From: Sphingomonas sp. PP-CE-1A-559
GTDB taxonomy: Bacteria > Pseudomonadota > Alphaproteobacteria > Sphingomonadales > Sphingomonadaceae
DNA: 64,000 nt
Assembly (NCBI RefSeq): GCF_004340965.1
Contig: NZ_SLYA01000002.1
Span: 372,001-436,000, forward strand
Reading direction: 5' to 3'
This document shows positions 35,201-43,921 of this stretch, in pieces. Position numbers and translations under genes: made by a program. The first letter of the stretch is position 1. Each line of letters starts with the position of its first letter. The notes under the pieces are model-generated. The model saw nothing but the letters and a program-made list of their open reading frames with translations, searched no databases and was not told the DNA's origin.

Positions 35201-36979
35201 GTGGACCGTGTACCGGTGAAGTCGTTCCGATCGCGCGACTGGTTCGCCGATCCCGCCCGCTCTGACATGACTGCGCTGTATCTCGAACGTTTCATGAATT
35301 ACGGGTTGACACCGGCCGAGTTGCGCTCCGGGCGGCCGATCATCGGCATCGCGCAGTCGGGTAGCGACCTTTCGCCGTGCAACCGCATCCATCTCGAACT
35401 CGCCAAGCGAACGCGCGACGGCATTCGTGACGCAGGCGGCATCGCGATGGAGTTTCCGGTCCATCCGATCTTCGAGAATTGCCGGCGGCCGACCGCGGCG
35501 CTCGATCGCAACCTGGCGTATCTGGGGCTGGTCGAGACGCTCTACGGCTATCCGATCGACGCGGTCGTGCTGACGACCGGGTGCGACAAGACCACGCCGT
35601 CGGGGATCATGGCGGCATCGACCGTCGATATTCCGGCGATCGTGCTGTCGGGCGGACCGATGCTCGACGGCTGGCATGACGGCGAACTGGTCGGTTCTGG
35701 CACGGTGATCTGGCGTAGCCGGCGCAAGCTGGCCGCGGGTGAGATCGACGAGGAGGAATTCCTCAACCGCGCCACCGACAGCGCGCCGTCCGCCGGGCAT
35801 TGCAACACGATGGGCACGGCGTCGACGATGAACGCGGTGGCCGAGGCGCTCGGGCTGTCGTTGACCGGCTGCGCGGCGATCCCGGCGCCGTACCGCGAGC
35901 GCGGCCAAATGGCATACGAGACCGGCCGCCGGATCGTCGAGATGGCGTATGAGGACCTGCGCCCGTCGAAGATTCTCACGCGCGACAGCTTCCTCAACGC
36001 GATCCGCGTGGTCAGCGCGATCGGCGGATCGAGCAACGCGCAACCGCACATCATGGCAATGGCGCAGCATGCCGGCGTGACGCTGTACCCGGAGGACTGG
36101 TCGGATCATGGCTATGACTTACCGCTGCTGGTCAACATGCAGCCGGCGGGCAAGTATCTCGGCGAGCGGTTTCACCGCGCTGGCGGCGTGCCCGCGGTGT
36201 TGCACGAGCTGATTGCGGGCGGGAAGCTCGACACGTCCTGCCTCACCGTCACCGGCCGATCGATCGGTGAGAACATCGCTGGCCGCGAGACGCGCGATCG
36301 CGAGATGATCAAGCCGTTCTATGCACCGATGATGGAACGCGCCGGCTTCCTGGTGCTGAAGGGCAACCTGTTCGATTTCGGGATCATGAAGACGTCGGTG
36401 ATCTCGCCGGCGTTCCGCACGCGCTATCTCTCGACTCCGGGGGCCGAGGATCGGTTCGAGGCGCGAGCGATCGTATTCGAGGGATCGGACGATTATCACC
36501 ACCGGATCAACGATCCCGCGCTCGACATCGACGAGGGCTGTATCCTTGTAATCCGCGGCGCGGGACCGATCGGTTGGCCGGGCTCGGCGGAAGTCGTCAA
36601 CATGCAGCCACCCGACGCGCTGATCCAGCGCGGCGTGCTGGCGCTGCCGACGCTTGGCGACGGGCGGCAGTCTGGGACGTCGGACAGTCCTTCGATCCTG
36701 AACGTGTCGCCCGAGAGCGCGGTCGGCGGTGGGCTGTCGTGGATCCGGACGGGCGACGTGGTGCGGATCGATCTGATCGCGGGGACCTGCGATGCGCTGG
36801 TCGAACCCGACGAGATTGCGCGACGCAAGGGCGAGGGGCTGCCACCGGTGCCCGAGAGCAATACGCCATGGGAAGAACTGTACCGTGAAAAGACCGGGCA
36901 GCTGGCCGAGGGCGGCGTGCTCGACTTCGCGGTGAAGTATCGCGGGATTTCGGCGAAGACGCCTCGGCATAACCACTGA
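35201..36979 (+). CDS. xylD: Xylonate dehydratase
   Basis: A 592-residue IlvD/Edd family Fe-S dehydratase converting D-xylonate to 2-keto-3-deoxy-xylonate. Conserved blocks: RSRDWF, MTALYLERFMNYG, IIGIAQSGSDLSPCNRIH, VVLTTGCDKTTPSGIMAA (Cys ligand), APSAGHCNTMGTASTMNAVA (second Cys), and IRGAGPIGWPGSAEVVNMQP. The C-terminus PRHNH also matches the Caulobacter enzyme as I recall it. GTG start with GGAG ahead. Related enzymes can act on L-arabonate, so the sugar specificity rests on the adjacent XylB-like dehydrogenase. Confidence 0.94.
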   Translation: MDRVPVKSFRSRDWFADPARSDMTALYLERFMNYGLTPAELRSGRPIIGIAQSGSDLSPCNRIHLELAKRTRDGIRDAGGIAMEFPVHPIFENCRRPTAALDRNLAYLGLVETLYGYPIDAVVLTTGCDKTTPSGIMAASTVDIPAIVLSGGPMLDGWHDGELVGSGTVIWRSRRKLAAGEIDEEEFLNRATDSAPSAGHCNTMGTASTMNAVAEALGLSLTGCAAIPAPYRERGQMAYETGRRIVEMAYEDLRPSKILTRDSFLNAIRVVSAIGGSSNAQPHIMAMAQHAGVTLYPEDWSDHGYDLPLLVNMQPAGKYLGERFHRAGGVPAVLHELIAGGKLDTSCLTVTGRSIGENIAGRETRDREMIKPFYAPMMERAGFLVLKGNLFDFGIMKTSVISPAFRTRYLSTPGAEDRFEARAIVFEGSDDYHHRINDPALDIDEGCILVIRGAGPIGWPGSAEVVNMQPPDALIQRGVLALPTLGDGRQSGTSDSPSILNVSPESAVGGGLSWIRTGDVVRIDLIAGTCDALVEPDEIARRKGEGLPPVPESNTPWEELYREKTGQLAEGGVLDFAVKYRGISAKTPRHNH

Positions 36980-37187
36980 GGCGTGAGGTCTGAGAGCGGG
37001 GCTCGGTGTCTCGCCCCTTACTTAAGTCACTGATCGTCTTCAGCGTCGAGAATGCATACTAGCTGACCTTTGCGATAAATTCGCAAGGGTCAGCCAATAT
37101 GGTTTCGCGCCTCCGCTGGAGTGACCGAGGGAGGCGGCCAAGCGCCTCGAGACGCGGTATCATGAACCGAAGTCGTCCTCCCAAAAG

Positions 37188-37289
37188 CACCCCCCCGGCG
37201 AAGGCCGGGGCTCAGTTGGGGGACGTTGCTAACGGAAGGTCCCCCGTTATTTCCGCCTCGCCAACTGGGACCCGGCCTCCGCCGGGGTA
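37188..37289. repeat. Class B palindromic element in the gap after xylD
   Basis: CCCCCCGGCGAAGGCCGGGG, then CTCAGTTGG, pairs with CCAACTGGGACCCGGCC, then TCCGCCGGGG. The 421-bp gap (36980-37400) also has a small GGGGC/GCCCC hairpin near 36998-37018, probably ending xylD. I see nothing else in it. Confidence 0.85.
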
Positions 37290-37400
37290 GTTGCTATCGT
37301 GGGGAGGACGATGGCGGTCTGACACGACCACGCCAAATCGAACTCCGCGATGACTCGTACCTACCGGACCGCGACCCAAGCCGCGGTCCGGCAGTCGGCA

Positions 37401-38816
37401 TCACCCCACCATGTCTTCCAGCTCGCGGCCGCGGGTTTCCGAAACCATCTTCCAGACGAAGAAGAACGAGACGAACGCCGACAGCGCGTAGAAGCCGTAG
37501 GTGAGCGACAGGCCGAGCGAGATCGCCATCGTCGGGAAGCTGACCGAGATCGCGAAGTTGGCGAACCACTGCGCGAAGCCCGCGACCGCCAGGCCCGAGC
37601 CACGGATCTGCGTCGGGAACATCTCCCCGAGCATCACCCACATGATTGGGCCCCAGCTCAGGTTGAAGAACACGACATACGCATTGGCCGCGATCAGCGC
37701 GATCAGGCCGTTGCGATCCGACAGGTGCAGCGAACCCTCGACGATCGCACCGCTGGCGAAGCAAATCGCGACGATCGCCAGCGCGACGGTCATGCCGGCC
37801 GAACCGATCAGCAGGAGCGGCTTCCGACCGACCTTGTCGACCAGCGCGACGGTCAGCAGGCAGGCGATGATCGACAGCGAGCCCGACAGGATGTTGATCA
37901 GCAGCGCATCGCTCTCGCTAAAGCCGACCGACTGCCACAGCACCGAGCCATAATAGAACACGATGTTGATGCCGACGAACTGCTGGAAGATTGCGAGGCC
38001 GATGCCGGTCCAGACGATCGGGCGGATCTTGCCGCTCGCCTTGTCGATCAGGTCGGACAGCTTGGGGCGGTGCGCGTCGACCGACAGCGAGCCGCGGATT
38101 TCGGCGACCTTGCGCGTGGCCTCGGCTGCACCGAACAGGCGCGTGAGGACGACCTGCGCCTCGTCGTAACGGCCCTTGAGGACCAGGAAGCGCGGGCTTT
38201 CGGGGATCAGGAACAGCGTCGCGAGATAGATCGCGGCGGGGATGACCTGCATCCAGAACATCCAGCGCCATGCCGGGTAATCGAGCCAGAACAACGCGGT
38301 CGACGATCCGGCGATGCGCGCAAGATACCAGTTGGCGACGAACGCACCGGTCAGGCCGGTGATGATCATGATCTGCTGCACGCTCGAAAGCCGGCCGCGG
38401 ACGTTCGCGGGGACGACTTCGGAGATGTAGACCGGGGCGAGCACGCTGGCCGCACCGATGCCGAGACCGCCGACGATGCGGGCGAGCACGAACATCGTCG
38501 CCGACGTTGCCGCACCCGCAGCGAGCGCGCTAACGATGAAGAGGACGGCGGCGATCATCATGACGTTGCGGCGGCCGAGGTTGTCGGCAAGCCGCCCGGC
38601 CATGAACGCGCCGACCGACGAGCCGATCAGGATCGCGCCGACGGTGAAGCCGGTGCCGAGCGACGACAGCGCGAACGTGCTCTCGAGCCCCGCCTGCGTG
38701 CCGTTGATGACGCCCGAGTCATAGCCGAACATGAACCCGCCGATGGTCGCAACGATGACGATCATCGCAATCAGGGCTCGGTTCACTTGGGGCGCGGGTT
38801 CTGCCGCTATAGTCAT
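37401..38816 (-). CDS. MFS sugar porter, probable D-xylose importer
   Basis: A 471-residue inner-membrane symporter with 12 predicted helices, of the XylE/GLUT sugar-porter family. Signatures are FGYDSGVINGT in helix 1, GRLADNLGRRNVMMIAA in the 2-3 loop, RIVGGLGIGAASVLAPVYISEV, PESPRFLVLKGR after helix 6, QQFVGINIVFYYG in helix 7, and a closing SETRGRELEDM. It has its own operator-like site 18 bases before the ATG. Substrate xylose is inferred from the flanking pathway genes. Confidence 0.9.
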   Translation of the reverse strand: MTIAAEPAPQVNRALIAMIVIVATIGGFMFGYDSGVINGTQAGLESTFALSSLGTGFTVGAILIGSSVGAFMAGRLADNLGRRNVMMIAAVLFIVSALAAGAATSATMFVLARIVGGLGIGAASVLAPVYISEVVPANVRGRLSSVQQIMIITGLTGAFVANWYLARIAGSSTALFWLDYPAWRWMFWMQVIPAAIYLATLFLIPESPRFLVLKGRYDEAQVVLTRLFGAAEATRKVAEIRGSLSVDAHRPKLSDLIDKASGKIRPIVWTGIGLAIFQQFVGINIVFYYGSVLWQSVGFSESDALLINILSGSLSIIACLLTVALVDKVGRKPLLLIGSAGMTVALAIVAICFASGAIVEGSLHLSDRNGLIALIAANAYVVFFNLSWGPIMWVMLGEMFPTQIRGSGLAVAGFAQWFANFAISVSFPTMAISLGLSLTYGFYALSAFVSFFFVWKMVSETRGRELEDMVG

Positions 38817-38833
38817 TGGTTTTCCTCTCCGTG

Positions 38834-38847
38834 ACGGCGCTCTAACG
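38834..38847 (-). promoter_or_regulatory. Weak operator-like site before the sugar porter
   Basis: On the minus strand CGTTAGAGCGCCGT matches TGTTAGCGCTCCCA at 9 of 14 positions. The position, 18-31 bases ahead of the ATG, is suitable for repression. It is the weakest of the four sites. Confidence 0.3.
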
Positions 38848-38888
38848 GCGACGCTTATCGTGAATGGGGTGTCGTAAAATCGGTTGCA

Positions 38889-39779
38889 CTAAAGTGTGAC
38901 GGGTTCGACCGGGACGCCGGGAACGGCAACGCGGAAGGTGAACAGGTTTCCGGCCAGCGGCTGGGCTGCGAGCGCTTCGTCGTCGAGGCCTTTCGCGGCG
39001 GTCGTCGCATAGGCGGTGCGACCGTCGGGCCCACCGAGCGCGATCTTGGTGATGTTCGCGACCGGGAAGCGGACGATGTCGGTGCAGGTACCATCCGGCG
39101 CGAACCGGCGTGCCGCCCAACCGCCGAAGAACCCGACCCAGACGCCGCCTTCGGAATCGCAGATCGCCCCGTCGGGATGACCATCATCGGGGCCGATCGT
39201 CAGGAAAAGGCGTGGCTCGCCGACATTACCGTCCGCGTCGATCGGGTAGGCGTCGATCCGCTTGCCGATCGTGTCGACAGCATACAGCGTGCGGCCGTCG
39301 GGCGAGATCGCGGGGCCATTGGTGATCGCGACGGGCGGGATCTCCGTCTTGGTCAGTTCACCGTCTTGCCAGTGATAGACGTGGCCGGTGTCCTCGGACT
39401 CGGCGTTATCCATCGTCCCGAACCATACGCGCCCGGTGGGATCGCGCGCGGCATCGTTGAGACGATTGCCGGGAGTCTCGGCATGGACGACCGCAATCTC
39501 CTCGAACGCGCCGGTGGCGGGATCGAACCGGTGGAGAGCGCCACGGACGCCGGCGAGAAACCCGCCATCGTCTGCTGGAATGATCCAGCCGATCTGGTCT
39601 GGCGCCTTCCAGGTGTCGAGTGCTCCCGTCGCCGGATCGAACCGGTGTACGCACGGCGCCTTGATGTCGACGAACCAGAGCGCTGCGTCGCGCGCGATCC
39701 AGATCGGGCCCTCGCCGAGCGTCGCACCGACGTCGCAGATGCTTTCCGCGGTCGTTTCGACGGGAACCGCGCGGCTCAT
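38889..39779 (-). CDS. xylC: SMP-30/gluconolactonase family xylonolactonase
   Basis: A 296-residue beta-propeller lactonase hydrolysing xylono-lactone to xylonate. Family residues are in GATLGEGPIW (metal-binding Glu), NRLNDAARDPTGRVWFGTMD (Asn and Asp ligands), ITNGPAISPDGRTLYAVDT and HPDGAICDSEGGVWVGFFGG. The ATG at 39779 lies one base after the xylB stop; the longer open frame to 39923 lies inside xylB and is not used. Third gene of xylX-xylB-xylC. Confidence 0.92.
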   Translation of the reverse strand: MSRAVPVETTAESICDVGATLGEGPIWIARDAALWFVDIKAPCVHRFDPATGALDTWKAPDQIGWIIPADDGGFLAGVRGALHRFDPATGAFEEIAVVHAETPGNRLNDAARDPTGRVWFGTMDNAESEDTGHVYHWQDGELTKTEIPPVAITNGPAISPDGRTLYAVDTIGKRIDAYPIDADGNVGEPRLFLTIGPDDGHPDGAICDSEGGVWVGFFGGWAARRFAPDGTCTDIVRFPVANITKIALGGPDGRTAYATTAAKGLDDEALAAQPLAGNLFTFRVAVPGVPVEPVTL

Positions 39780-39780
39780 C

Positions 39781-40548
39781 TCAGCGCCACCCGGCATCGA
39801 CGAAATAATCGTGACCGGTGCACATCCTCGCATCGTCCGACGCGAGGAACAGCACCAGCGCCGCGACGTCCGCGGGCTGGACGCGGGTCTTGAGACACTG
39901 CGCGCCGATGATCTCGGCCTCACCCTCAGGCGTATACCATTTCAGCTGGCGCGGCGTCTCGACGTTGCCGGGGACGATCGTATTGACGCGGATACCGTCG
40001 CCGCCGAGATCGCGCGCCATCGCGCGAGTCATGCCCTCGATGCCGGCCTTGGCGGTCTGGTAGATCAGAAGTTCGGGCAGTGCGAGATGCCACGAGATCG
40101 AGCCGAAATTGAGGATCACGCCGCCGCCCGCGCGCTTCATCGACGGCACCACGGCTTGCCCTGCGAAGAACAAATGGCGCAAATTGGTCGCCATCCGCTC
40201 GTCCCAATATGCGGGCGTGATCTCTTCGATCGTGTGGCGATCGTCGTTCGCGGCGTTGTTGATCAGCACGTCGATGCCGCCGAGCCGGTCCTCGATCGTC
40301 GCGACGGTCGTCTTCAGCGCGTCGACGTCGCGCAGGTCGAGCGGCAGGAATATCGGCGCGGTCGCGACGTCGGGCGTCAGCGTCTCGATCAGCGCGTCCG
40401 CGGCGTCCTTGGCCATGTCGACGAACGCGACATGCGCACCCTGGCGCGCGAACGCCTCGACCAGACCGGCGCCGATCCCAGACGCGCCGCCAGTGATCAG
40501 GACGCGCTTGCCCTTCAGGCTCGGATAGATCGCCGTCTGGTCGGCCAT
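39781..40548 (-). CDS. xylB: D-xylose 1-dehydrogenase (SDR)
   Basis: A 255-residue NAD(P)+-dependent SDR. The sequence YPSLKGKRVLITGGASGIGAG, NNAANDDRH, YWDERMATNLRHL, FGSISWHLALPELLIYQTAK and the C-terminus CTGHDYFVDAGWR correspond closely to Caulobacter crescentus XylB as I know it. Catalytic Ser and Tyr-x3-Lys are in SISWH and YQTAK. The ATG at 40548 is preferred over GTG 40566 because it starts MADQTAIYPSLKGKR. The first committed step from xylose to its lactone. Confidence 0.93.
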   Translation of the reverse strand: MADQTAIYPSLKGKRVLITGGASGIGAGLVEAFARQGAHVAFVDMAKDAADALIETLTPDVATAPIFLPLDLRDVDALKTTVATIEDRLGGIDVLINNAANDDRHTIEEITPAYWDERMATNLRHLFFAGQAVVPSMKRAGGGVILNFGSISWHLALPELLIYQTAKAGIEGMTRAMARDLGGDGIRVNTIVPGNVETPRQLKWYTPEGEAEIIGAQCLKTRVQPADVAALVLFLASDDARMCTGHDYFVDAGWR

Positions 40549-40570
40549 TTCGGTCTTCTGCAACACGCGC

Positions 40571-41737
40571 TTACGCCCCTTGATTCTTGGTATGGCCGAG
40601 CAGCCCCCGGCTCGCGAGATTGCGCATCAGGTCGCCGATCCCGTAATTCCACGGCGCCGCATCCTTCGACGTCGTCACCGGATTGACCAGCGCGCCGAGC
40701 TTCGGGTTCGAGATCGTGACGACGTCGCCGACCGCATGCGTGAAGCCGCGGCCGGGCTCGTCGCGGTCCTGCGTCGGCGCGAACAACGTGCCGAGGAATA
40801 GCACGAAGCCGTCCGGATACTGATGCTCGCTCATCGCCTGGCGGACAAGTTCCTCGGGATCGCGGCTGATCTGGTCCATCGAACTGCTGCCGTCGAGCCG
40901 GTAGCCATCGGCGCCTTCGATCGTCAGCGCGATCTGGGCGGCACGGACATCGTCCATGCCGAAATTCTCGTCGAACAGCCGGATGAACGGCCCGATCGAG
41001 CAGGACGCGTTATTGTCCTTGGCCTTGCCGAGCAGGAGCGCCGAGCGCCCCTCGAAATCGCGCAAATTGACGTCGTTGCCGAGCGCCGCACCGACCGTCT
41101 TGCCGGCACGATCGACGACCAGCACGACTTCCGGTTCGGGATTGTTCCAGGTGGAGTCGGAGCGGATGCCGATCTCGCCACCCCAGCCGATCGTCGACAG
41201 CGTCGGACCCTTGGTGAAGATCTCCGCATCCGGGCCGATCGCGACTTCGAGATATTGCGACCACATGCCGTCCTCGATCAGCGCGGCCTTCAGCGCAGCG
41301 GCTTCGGGCGAGCTAGGGACGACCGAGCGGATGCTGCCGCCGACGCGTTCCTCGAGCCGGGCACGGACCGCGGTCGCTGCCGATGCGTCACCGCGCGCGC
41401 GCTCCTCGATCACGCGTTCGAGCGCGGATACGGCGAAGGTTACGCCCGATGCCTTGACGACATGGAGATCGATGGGGCTGAGCAGACGGATCTTGCCATC
41501 GGCCGCTGGCGTCAGGTTCAAGTCGCCGAGGGCACCGAGATCGGCGCCGGCATCGGTATCGAAATCCCCACCCGCGATCAAATCGGCGACTGTCGGCGCG
41601 ACGGCGGACATGTCATACACGCGGCCACCGCGAAGGATCACGGGCGTCGGACCGTCGCCAAGGTCGATACGACCAAGTAACGCCGCCTTTTCCCAGTCGA
41701 CGGGCAAAGCCCCCGTCGACGTGAATGCGATCTCCAC
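40571..41737 (-). CDS. xylX: 2-keto-3-deoxy-xylonate dehydratase (FAH family)
   Basis: A 388-residue fumarylacetoacetate-hydrolase-fold enzyme. The blocks ASGVTFAVSALERVIEERARG, MWSQYLEVAIGPDAEIFTK, LGNDVNLRDFEGRSALLL, KAKDNNASCSIGPF and DPEELVRQA match the XylX group, which converts 2-keto-3-deoxy-pentonate to 2-oxoglutarate semialdehyde. The acidic metal-binding residues are in YLEVAIGPDAE and NPEPEVVLVV. First gene of the xylX-xylB-xylC unit, with an operator-like site 20 bases upstream of its ATG. Confidence 0.93.
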   Translation of the reverse strand: MEIAFTSTGALPVDWEKAALLGRIDLGDGPTPVILRGGRVYDMSAVAPTVADLIAGGDFDTDAGADLGALGDLNLTPAADGKIRLLSPIDLHVVKASGVTFAVSALERVIEERARGDASAATAVRARLEERVGGSIRSVVPSSPEAAALKAALIEDGMWSQYLEVAIGPDAEIFTKGPTLSTIGWGGEIGIRSDSTWNNPEPEVVLVVDRAGKTVGAALGNDVNLRDFEGRSALLLGKAKDNNASCSIGPFIRLFDENFGMDDVRAAQIALTIEGADGYRLDGSSSMDQISRDPEELVRQAMSEHQYPDGFVLFLGTLFAPTQDRDEPGRGFTHAVGDVVTISNPKLGALVNPVTTSKDAAPWNYGIGDLMRNLASRGLLGHTKNQGA

Positions 41738-41756
41738 GATGTCATCCCCTCCGTTT

Positions 41757-41770
41757 TGTTAGCGGTACCG
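41757..41770 (-). promoter_or_regulatory. Operator-like site before xylX
   Basis: The plus-strand sequence TGTTAGCGGTACCG contains the 8-base palindrome CGGTACCG and shares TGTTAGCG with the consensus formed by the other sites. It is 20-33 bases before the xylX ATG, where a repressor would block transcription. The rest of the gap up to the tRNA (41771-42033) shows nothing I can support. Confidence 0.5.
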
Positions 41771-42033
41771 TATGCTGCACAGCGTCAGCGTCAAGTCCCC
41801 AATGCCGATGTCGCGTCGCTGACCCGTCACCGACGTCACGACGGTTCAAGTAAATGCGACCGATTAATCATACAATTAAAAAGTGGGACGACGGTGTCCG
41901 GCAGCAGATAACTGCGTACGAAAAACCTCACAGTCGCTCTCGCAACCCTGGTATCGATATCATAGCGACAATCTTGCCATTTTGCGCCAGGTCTCGTGGT
42001 GGCCCCAAAGCACGGCAAGGGCGGCTTGCGAGT

Positions 42034-42110
42034 TGGCGCGCCCGGAGGGGTTCGAACCCCCGACCGAGGAGGTAGAAGCTCCTTGCTCTATCCAGCTGAG
42101 CTACGGGCGC
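42034..42110 (-). tRNA. tRNA-Arg (anticodon UCU)
   Basis: A complete cloverleaf on the minus strand. The acceptor stem GCGCCCG pairs with CGGGCGC; D-arm AGCTCAGCTGGATAGAGC; anticodon stem AGGAG/CTCCT with loop CTTCTAC, so the anticodon is TCT; T-arm GGGGGTTCGAACCCC. The 3' CCA is encoded (42034-42036). Length 77. Confidence 0.97.
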
Positions 42111-42171
42111 GCGCTGCGGCGACGACTAGCGCGGATTGTGCGGGCTTGGAACCTCGATCATAACGCCGGGC

Positions 42172-42927
42172 ATGGAAATTGGAACGGATCAGGCGCCCGG
42201 GCTCGAACCGGTCGACGCGAATGCAGTCGGCGGCGCGCAGTTTCGGTATTTCGACTTCGTGATGGCGGCGTTCGTCACGATCCTGCTGCTGTCGAACGTG
42301 ATCGGCGCAGGCAAGCGCGCGGTGATCGACCTGCCGTTTATCGGCGCGTGGCCGTTCGGCGCGGGCATCCTGTTCTTTCCGGTCAGCTATGTGATCGGCG
42401 ACGTCCTGACCGAGGTGTACGGCTACGCATATGCACGGCGCTGCATCTGGGCGGGGTTCGGCGCGATGCTGTTCATGGTGTTCATGTCGGCGGTCGTGGT
42501 CGCGCTGCCGCCCGATGCTGGTTGGACCGGTCAAGCTGCGTACGAGTCCGTGTTCGGCCAAGTGCCGCGGATCGTGTTCGCGTCGATCTGCGCGTTCTGG
42601 GTGGGCGAGTTCGCCAACAGCTTCGTGCTGGCGCGGATGAAGATCTGGACGCAGGGGCGGATGCTGTGGACGCGGACGATCGGCAGCACCGTGGTGGGGC
42701 AGGCGTTCGACAGCCTGATCTTCTACCCGCTCGCTTTCTACGGCGCGCCGGACTGGCCCGTGGAGGCGATGCTGATGGTGATGGTCAGCCAGTTCTTGCT
42801 GAAGGTATCGTGGGAGGTGTTGCTTACGCCGCTGACCTATGTCGCGGTCTGTTGGTTGAAGCGGCGCGAAGGAGTCGATGTTTACGACCGCGGGACGGAC
42901 TTCTCGCCGTTCCGGACCCGGGTTTGA
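42172..42927 (+). CDS. Queuosine precursor transporter (YhhQ family)
   Basis: A 251-residue inner-membrane protein with about six helices that imports preQ0/preQ1 for queuosine synthesis. Family features: FDFVMAAFVTILLLSNVIGAGK, the FPVSYVIGDVLTEVYGYAYARR block, CAFWVGEFANSFVLARMKIWT and RTIGSTVVGQAFDSLIFY. The ATG at 42172 gives the normal N-terminus; an open frame extends to 42136. It stands alone between the tRNA and a class A palindrome. Confidence 0.93.
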   Translation: MEIGTDQAPGLEPVDANAVGGAQFRYFDFVMAAFVTILLLSNVIGAGKRAVIDLPFIGAWPFGAGILFFPVSYVIGDVLTEVYGYAYARRCIWAGFGAMLFMVFMSAVVVALPPDAGWTGQAAYESVFGQVPRIVFASICAFWVGEFANSFVLARMKIWTQGRMLWTRTIGSTVVGQAFDSLIFYPLAFYGAPDWPVEAMLMVMVSQFLLKVSWEVLLTPLTYVAVCWLKRREGVDVYDRGTDFSPFRTRV

Positions 42928-42944
42928 CGCCTCGAACTTGACTG

Positions 42945-43020
42945 TTCTCCCGCGCACGCGGGAGTCCAGGGTCACGGTCGATGTGCGTGGTATCTTGGAC
43001 CCCCGCTTTCGCGGGGGAAC
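42945..43020. repeat. Class A palindromic element
   Basis: TTCTCCCGCGCACGCGGGAG and ACCCCCGCTTTCGCGGGGGA, with inner TCCAGG/CTTGGA pairing and about 24 bases between. It sits in the convergent gap after the transporter and ends five bases before the purQ stop, so it may terminate both. Confidence 0.84.
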
Positions 43021-43025
43021 AAGGG

Positions 43026-43694
43026 TCAAGCGCTGACGGCTTCTAGCAAACCCTCAAACAACCGCCGTCCGTCCGTCCCGCCATGTGCCGCCTCGATACG
43101 ACGTTCCGGATGCGGCATCATGCCGAGCACGTTGCCCTTATCGTTCAGCAAACCGGCGATGTTTCGCGCGGAACCGTTGACGCTCTCCGCGTAACGGAAC
43201 GCCACGCGGCCTTCGCCTTCGAGCCGGTCGAGCGTCTCGATGTCGGCGAAATAATTGCCGTCATGATGCGCGACCGGGAACGAGACGCGTTCGCCCGCGG
43301 AATAGCCCGACGTGAACGTCGAACTCGCCGTCTCGACCGTCAGCGCGACATCACGGCAGACGAAGTTCAGTCCCTCGTTGCGCATTAGCGCGCCGGGCAG
43401 GAGGCCCGCTTCGGTCAAAACCTGGAAGCCATTGCAGACCCCGAGCACAGGCAGGCCCTTGCCAGCCTGCTCGACGACCGCGCGCATGATCGGCGACCGT
43501 GCCGCGATCGCACCCGAGCGGAGATAGTCGCCGTAGGAGAACCCACCGGGGACAGCGACCAGACCGACATCCGCCGGCAGGTCCGCATCACCGTGCCAGA
43601 CCATGAGCGGCTTGACGCCGGTCACCGCCTCCAGCGCGACGGCGATGTCGCGGTCGCAGTTGGAGCCGGGGAAGACGATGACCGCAGTTTTCAT
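43026..43694 (-). CDS. purQ: Phosphoribosylformylglycinamidine synthase, glutaminase subunit PurQ
   Basis: A 222-residue class I glutamine amidotransferase; it supplies ammonia to PurL in purine synthesis. GVCNGFQVL carries the nucleophilic Cys, and the His-Glu pair is in [27 protein letters not shown] is a PurQ signature. It overlaps purS by four bases (ATGA). The small-PurL partner gene is not in the window. Confidence 0.97.
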   Translation of the reverse strand: MKTAVIVFPGSNCDRDIAVALEAVTGVKPLMVWHGDADLPADVGLVAVPGGFSYGDYLRSGAIAARSPIMRAVVEQAGKGLPVLGVCNGFQVLTEAGLLPGALMRNEGLNFVCRDVALTVETASSTFTSGYSAGERVSFPVAHHDGNYFADIETLDRLEGEGRVAFRYAESVNGSARNIAGLLNDKGNVLGMMPHPERRIEAAHGGTDGRRLFEGLLEAVSA

Positions 43695-43921
43695 GCGCGC
43701 TCGACCCGGTAGTTCTCGATCACCGTGTTAGCGAGCAGCTTGCGGCACATGCCGTCGATGGTGGCGTCGTCGGTATCGTCGGCGACTTCCAGTTCGATCA
43801 GCTTGCCCTGGCGGACGTCCTGCACGCCGTCGAAGCCGAGGCTGCCGAGCGCGTGGTGGATCGCCCGGCCCTGCGGATCGAGCACGCCCGGCTTCAATGT
43901 CACGAAAACCTTCAGTTTCAT
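43691..43921 (-). CDS. purS: Phosphoribosylformylglycinamidine synthase subunit PurS
   Basis: 76 residues, normal for Pur[23 protein letters not shown] and [11 protein letters not shown] are characteristic; the C-terminus [13 protein letters not shown] is also typical. PurS bridges PurQ and PurL in the three-part FGAM synthase. The start directly abuts the purC stop and its stop overlaps purQ. Confidence 0.97.
   Translation of the reverse strand: MKLKVFVTLKPGVLDPQGRAIHHALGSLGFDGVQDVRQGKLIELEVADDTDDATIDGMCRKLLANTVIENYRVERA

Noticed and set aside
39780-39923. Extended N-terminus of the xylonolactonase
   Set aside because: This part lies inside xylB in another frame and lacks family sequence; the ATG at 39779 fits the lactonase start.
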